Source of the DNA: Vibrio marisflavi CECT 7928
GTDB lineage: Bacteria; Pseudomonadota; Gammaproteobacteria; Enterobacterales; Vibrionaceae
Assembly (NCBI RefSeq): GCF_921294215.1
Contig: NZ_CAKLDM010000002.1
Coordinates: 2,294,001 to 2,358,000, forward strand
Direction of reading: 5' to 3'
DNA length: 64,000 nucleotides
Below the pieces are notes generated by a model that did not search any database, was not told where the DNA came from, and saw only the letters and a program-made list of their open reading frames with translations. The position numbers were made by a program, and so were the translations under genes. Every line of letters starts with the position of its first letter. Positions within the stretch are counted from its first letter, which is position 1. This document shows, piece after piece, positions 62,969-64,000 of the stretch.

Positions 62969-64000
62969 ATGGAGTTCAGTGTAAAAAGTGGTAGTCCAGA
63001 AAAGCAGCGAAGTGCATGTATCGTTGTCGGAGTATTTGAGCCACGCCGCCTTTCTCCAGTAGCTGAGCAATTGGATAAAATTAGCGATGGCTACATCAGC
63101 TCGTTGCTTAGACGAGGCGATTTGGAAGGCAAACCCGGGCAGATGCTACTGCTTCATCAAGTTCCAGGTGTGCTTTCTGAACGCGTTCTTTTAGTTGGCT
63201 GTGGTAAAGAACGTGAGCTCGGCGAACGTCAATATAAAGAAATTATCCAAAAAACCATTAGCACTTTAAATGAAACAGGCTCTATGGAAGCAGTATGTTT
63301 CCTTACTGAGCTGCATGTAAAAGGTCGCGATACTTACTGGAAAGTAAGACAAGCGGTTGAAGCGACAAAAGATGGCTTATATACATTTGATCAATTCAAA
63401 AGCAGTAAGCCAGAAACTCGTAGACCACTTAGAAAGCTAGTGTTTAATGTACCGACTCGCCGCGAGCTAAATATCGGTGAAAAAGCGATTGGTCACGGCC
63501 TTGCTATCGCATCTGGTGTGAAGGCGTGTAAAGATTTGGGCAACATGCCACCAAACATCGCCAACCCTGCGTACCTAGCATCACAAGCTCGTCGCCTTGC
63601 CGATGACTTCGATACCGTCAAAACAAAAATTGTCGGTGAAGAAGAAATGGAAAAACTAGGCATGACGTCTTACCTTTCTGTCGGTCGTGGTTCTAAAAAT
63701 GAATCAATGATGTCTGTGATTGAGTACAAAGGCAATCCAGATTCTGACGCGAAGCCAATTGTCCTAGTTGGTAAGGGGCTAACGTTCGATTCAGGCGGTA
63801 TCTCGCTTAAACCGGGCGAAGGCATGGACGAGATGAAATACGACATGTGTGGCGCAGCGTCTGTTTTCGGCACCATGAAAGCTCTTGCTAAACTTAACCT
63901 ACCTGTCAATGTAGTTGGTATTCTCGCTGGTTGTGAAAACATGCCTGGTAGCCAAGCCTATCGCCCGGGTGACATCTTAACAACTATGTCTGGCCAAACA
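62969..64000 (+). CDS. pepA: Leucyl aminopeptidase PepA (runs off the right edge)
   Basis: PepA is a manganese/zinc M17 aminopeptidase that also binds DNA in E. coli, at cer and the carAB promoter. The frame opens [20 protein letters not shown] after GGAG and continues to the window end (344 codons). The N-terminal regulatory domain is complete. The catalytic domain starts with [18 protein letters not shown] and includes [15 protein letters not shown] with metal-binding Lys and Asp, then [11 protein letters not shown]. The last active-site segment (NTDAEGR) lies beyond the window. It is divergent from lptF, as in E. coli. Confidence 0.97.
   Translation, partial: MEFSVKSGSPEKQRSACIVVGVFEPRRLSPVAEQLDKISDGYISSLLRRGDLEGKPGQMLLLHQVPGVLSERVLLVGCGKERELGERQYKEIIQKTISTLNETGSMEAVCFLTELHVKGRDTYWKVRQAVEATKDGLYTFDQFKSSKPETRRPLRKLVFNVPTRRELNIGEKAIGHGLAIASGVKACKDLGNMPPNIANPAYLASQARRLADDFDTVKTKIVGEEEMEKLGMTSYLSVGRGSKNESMMSVIEYKGNPDSDAKPIVLVGKGLTFDSGGISLKPGEGMDEMKYDMCGAASVFGTMKALAKLNLPVNVVGILAGCENMPGSQAYRPGDILTTMSGQT

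Overview
The window looks like the chromosome of a Vibrio or a close relative in the Vibrionaceae. The proteins are close to gammaproteobacterial homologues. The gene order follows E. coli blocks but with Vibrio-type changes: no mazEF between relA and mazG, no pepP between ygfB and ubiH, and a glycosyltransferase of the MJ1255/VC2487 family between leuO and leuA. Almost all of it is core genome. I see no prophage, insertion sequence, integron or CRISPR array.

1-24 kb, information processing and envelope stress. On the minus strand, eno (cut by the window edge), pyrG, mazG, relA and rlmD are followed by the divergent hybrid kinase gene barA. Next comes the block rpoE-rseA-rseB-rseC, lepA-lepB-rnc-era, recO-pdxJ-acpS, read leftwards. 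nadB diverges from rpoE and converges on sdhE-cptA. ygfZ and a YbaK-like deacylase gene form a pair on the plus strand. A 435-base gap then leads to a small 68-codon gene of unknown function.

24-36 kb, ubiquinone, division and amino acids. ygfB-ubiH-ubiI diverge from zapA, the 6S RNA gene and the 5-formyltetrahydrofolate cyclo-ligase gene. rpiA and serA follow. A globin-coupled diguanylate cyclase gene shares a terminator with serA. ilvIH and leuO follow on the minus strand.

36-45 kb, leucine. Between leuO and leuABCD sit a glycosyltransferase, a PAP2 phosphatase and a TetR regulator. leuABCD is preceded by a leucine-rich leader peptide and an attenuator, so this is classical attenuation control. 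A secreted DUF547 protein gene follows.

45-51 kb, one rRNA operon on the minus strand. In transcription order it holds promoters P1 and P2, boxA, 16S, tRNA-Ile(GAT), boxA, 23S, 5S, a hairpin, tRNA-Thr(GGT), a second 5S, a terminator and then a decayed third 5S/terminator copy. The 5S-Thr-5S tail resembles E. coli rrnD.

51-64 kb, signalling, sugar uptake and envelope. An HD-GYP phosphodiesterase gene lies upstream of the rRNA promoters. malI diverges from malX-malY with clear LacI-type operators. An EamA exporter gene diverges from an AraC regulator gene. A secreted protein with two chitin-binding modules, tRNA-Leu(CAA), an RDD membrane protein, lptF-lptG and the start of pepA close the window.

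I found no clear new multi-gene system. The best leads are an orphan operator upstream of leuO that nearly matches the malX operator, the decayed 5S duplication, the two-module chitin-binding protein with an unassigned C-terminal half, and the small unrecognised ORFs near 23.7-24.1 kb.
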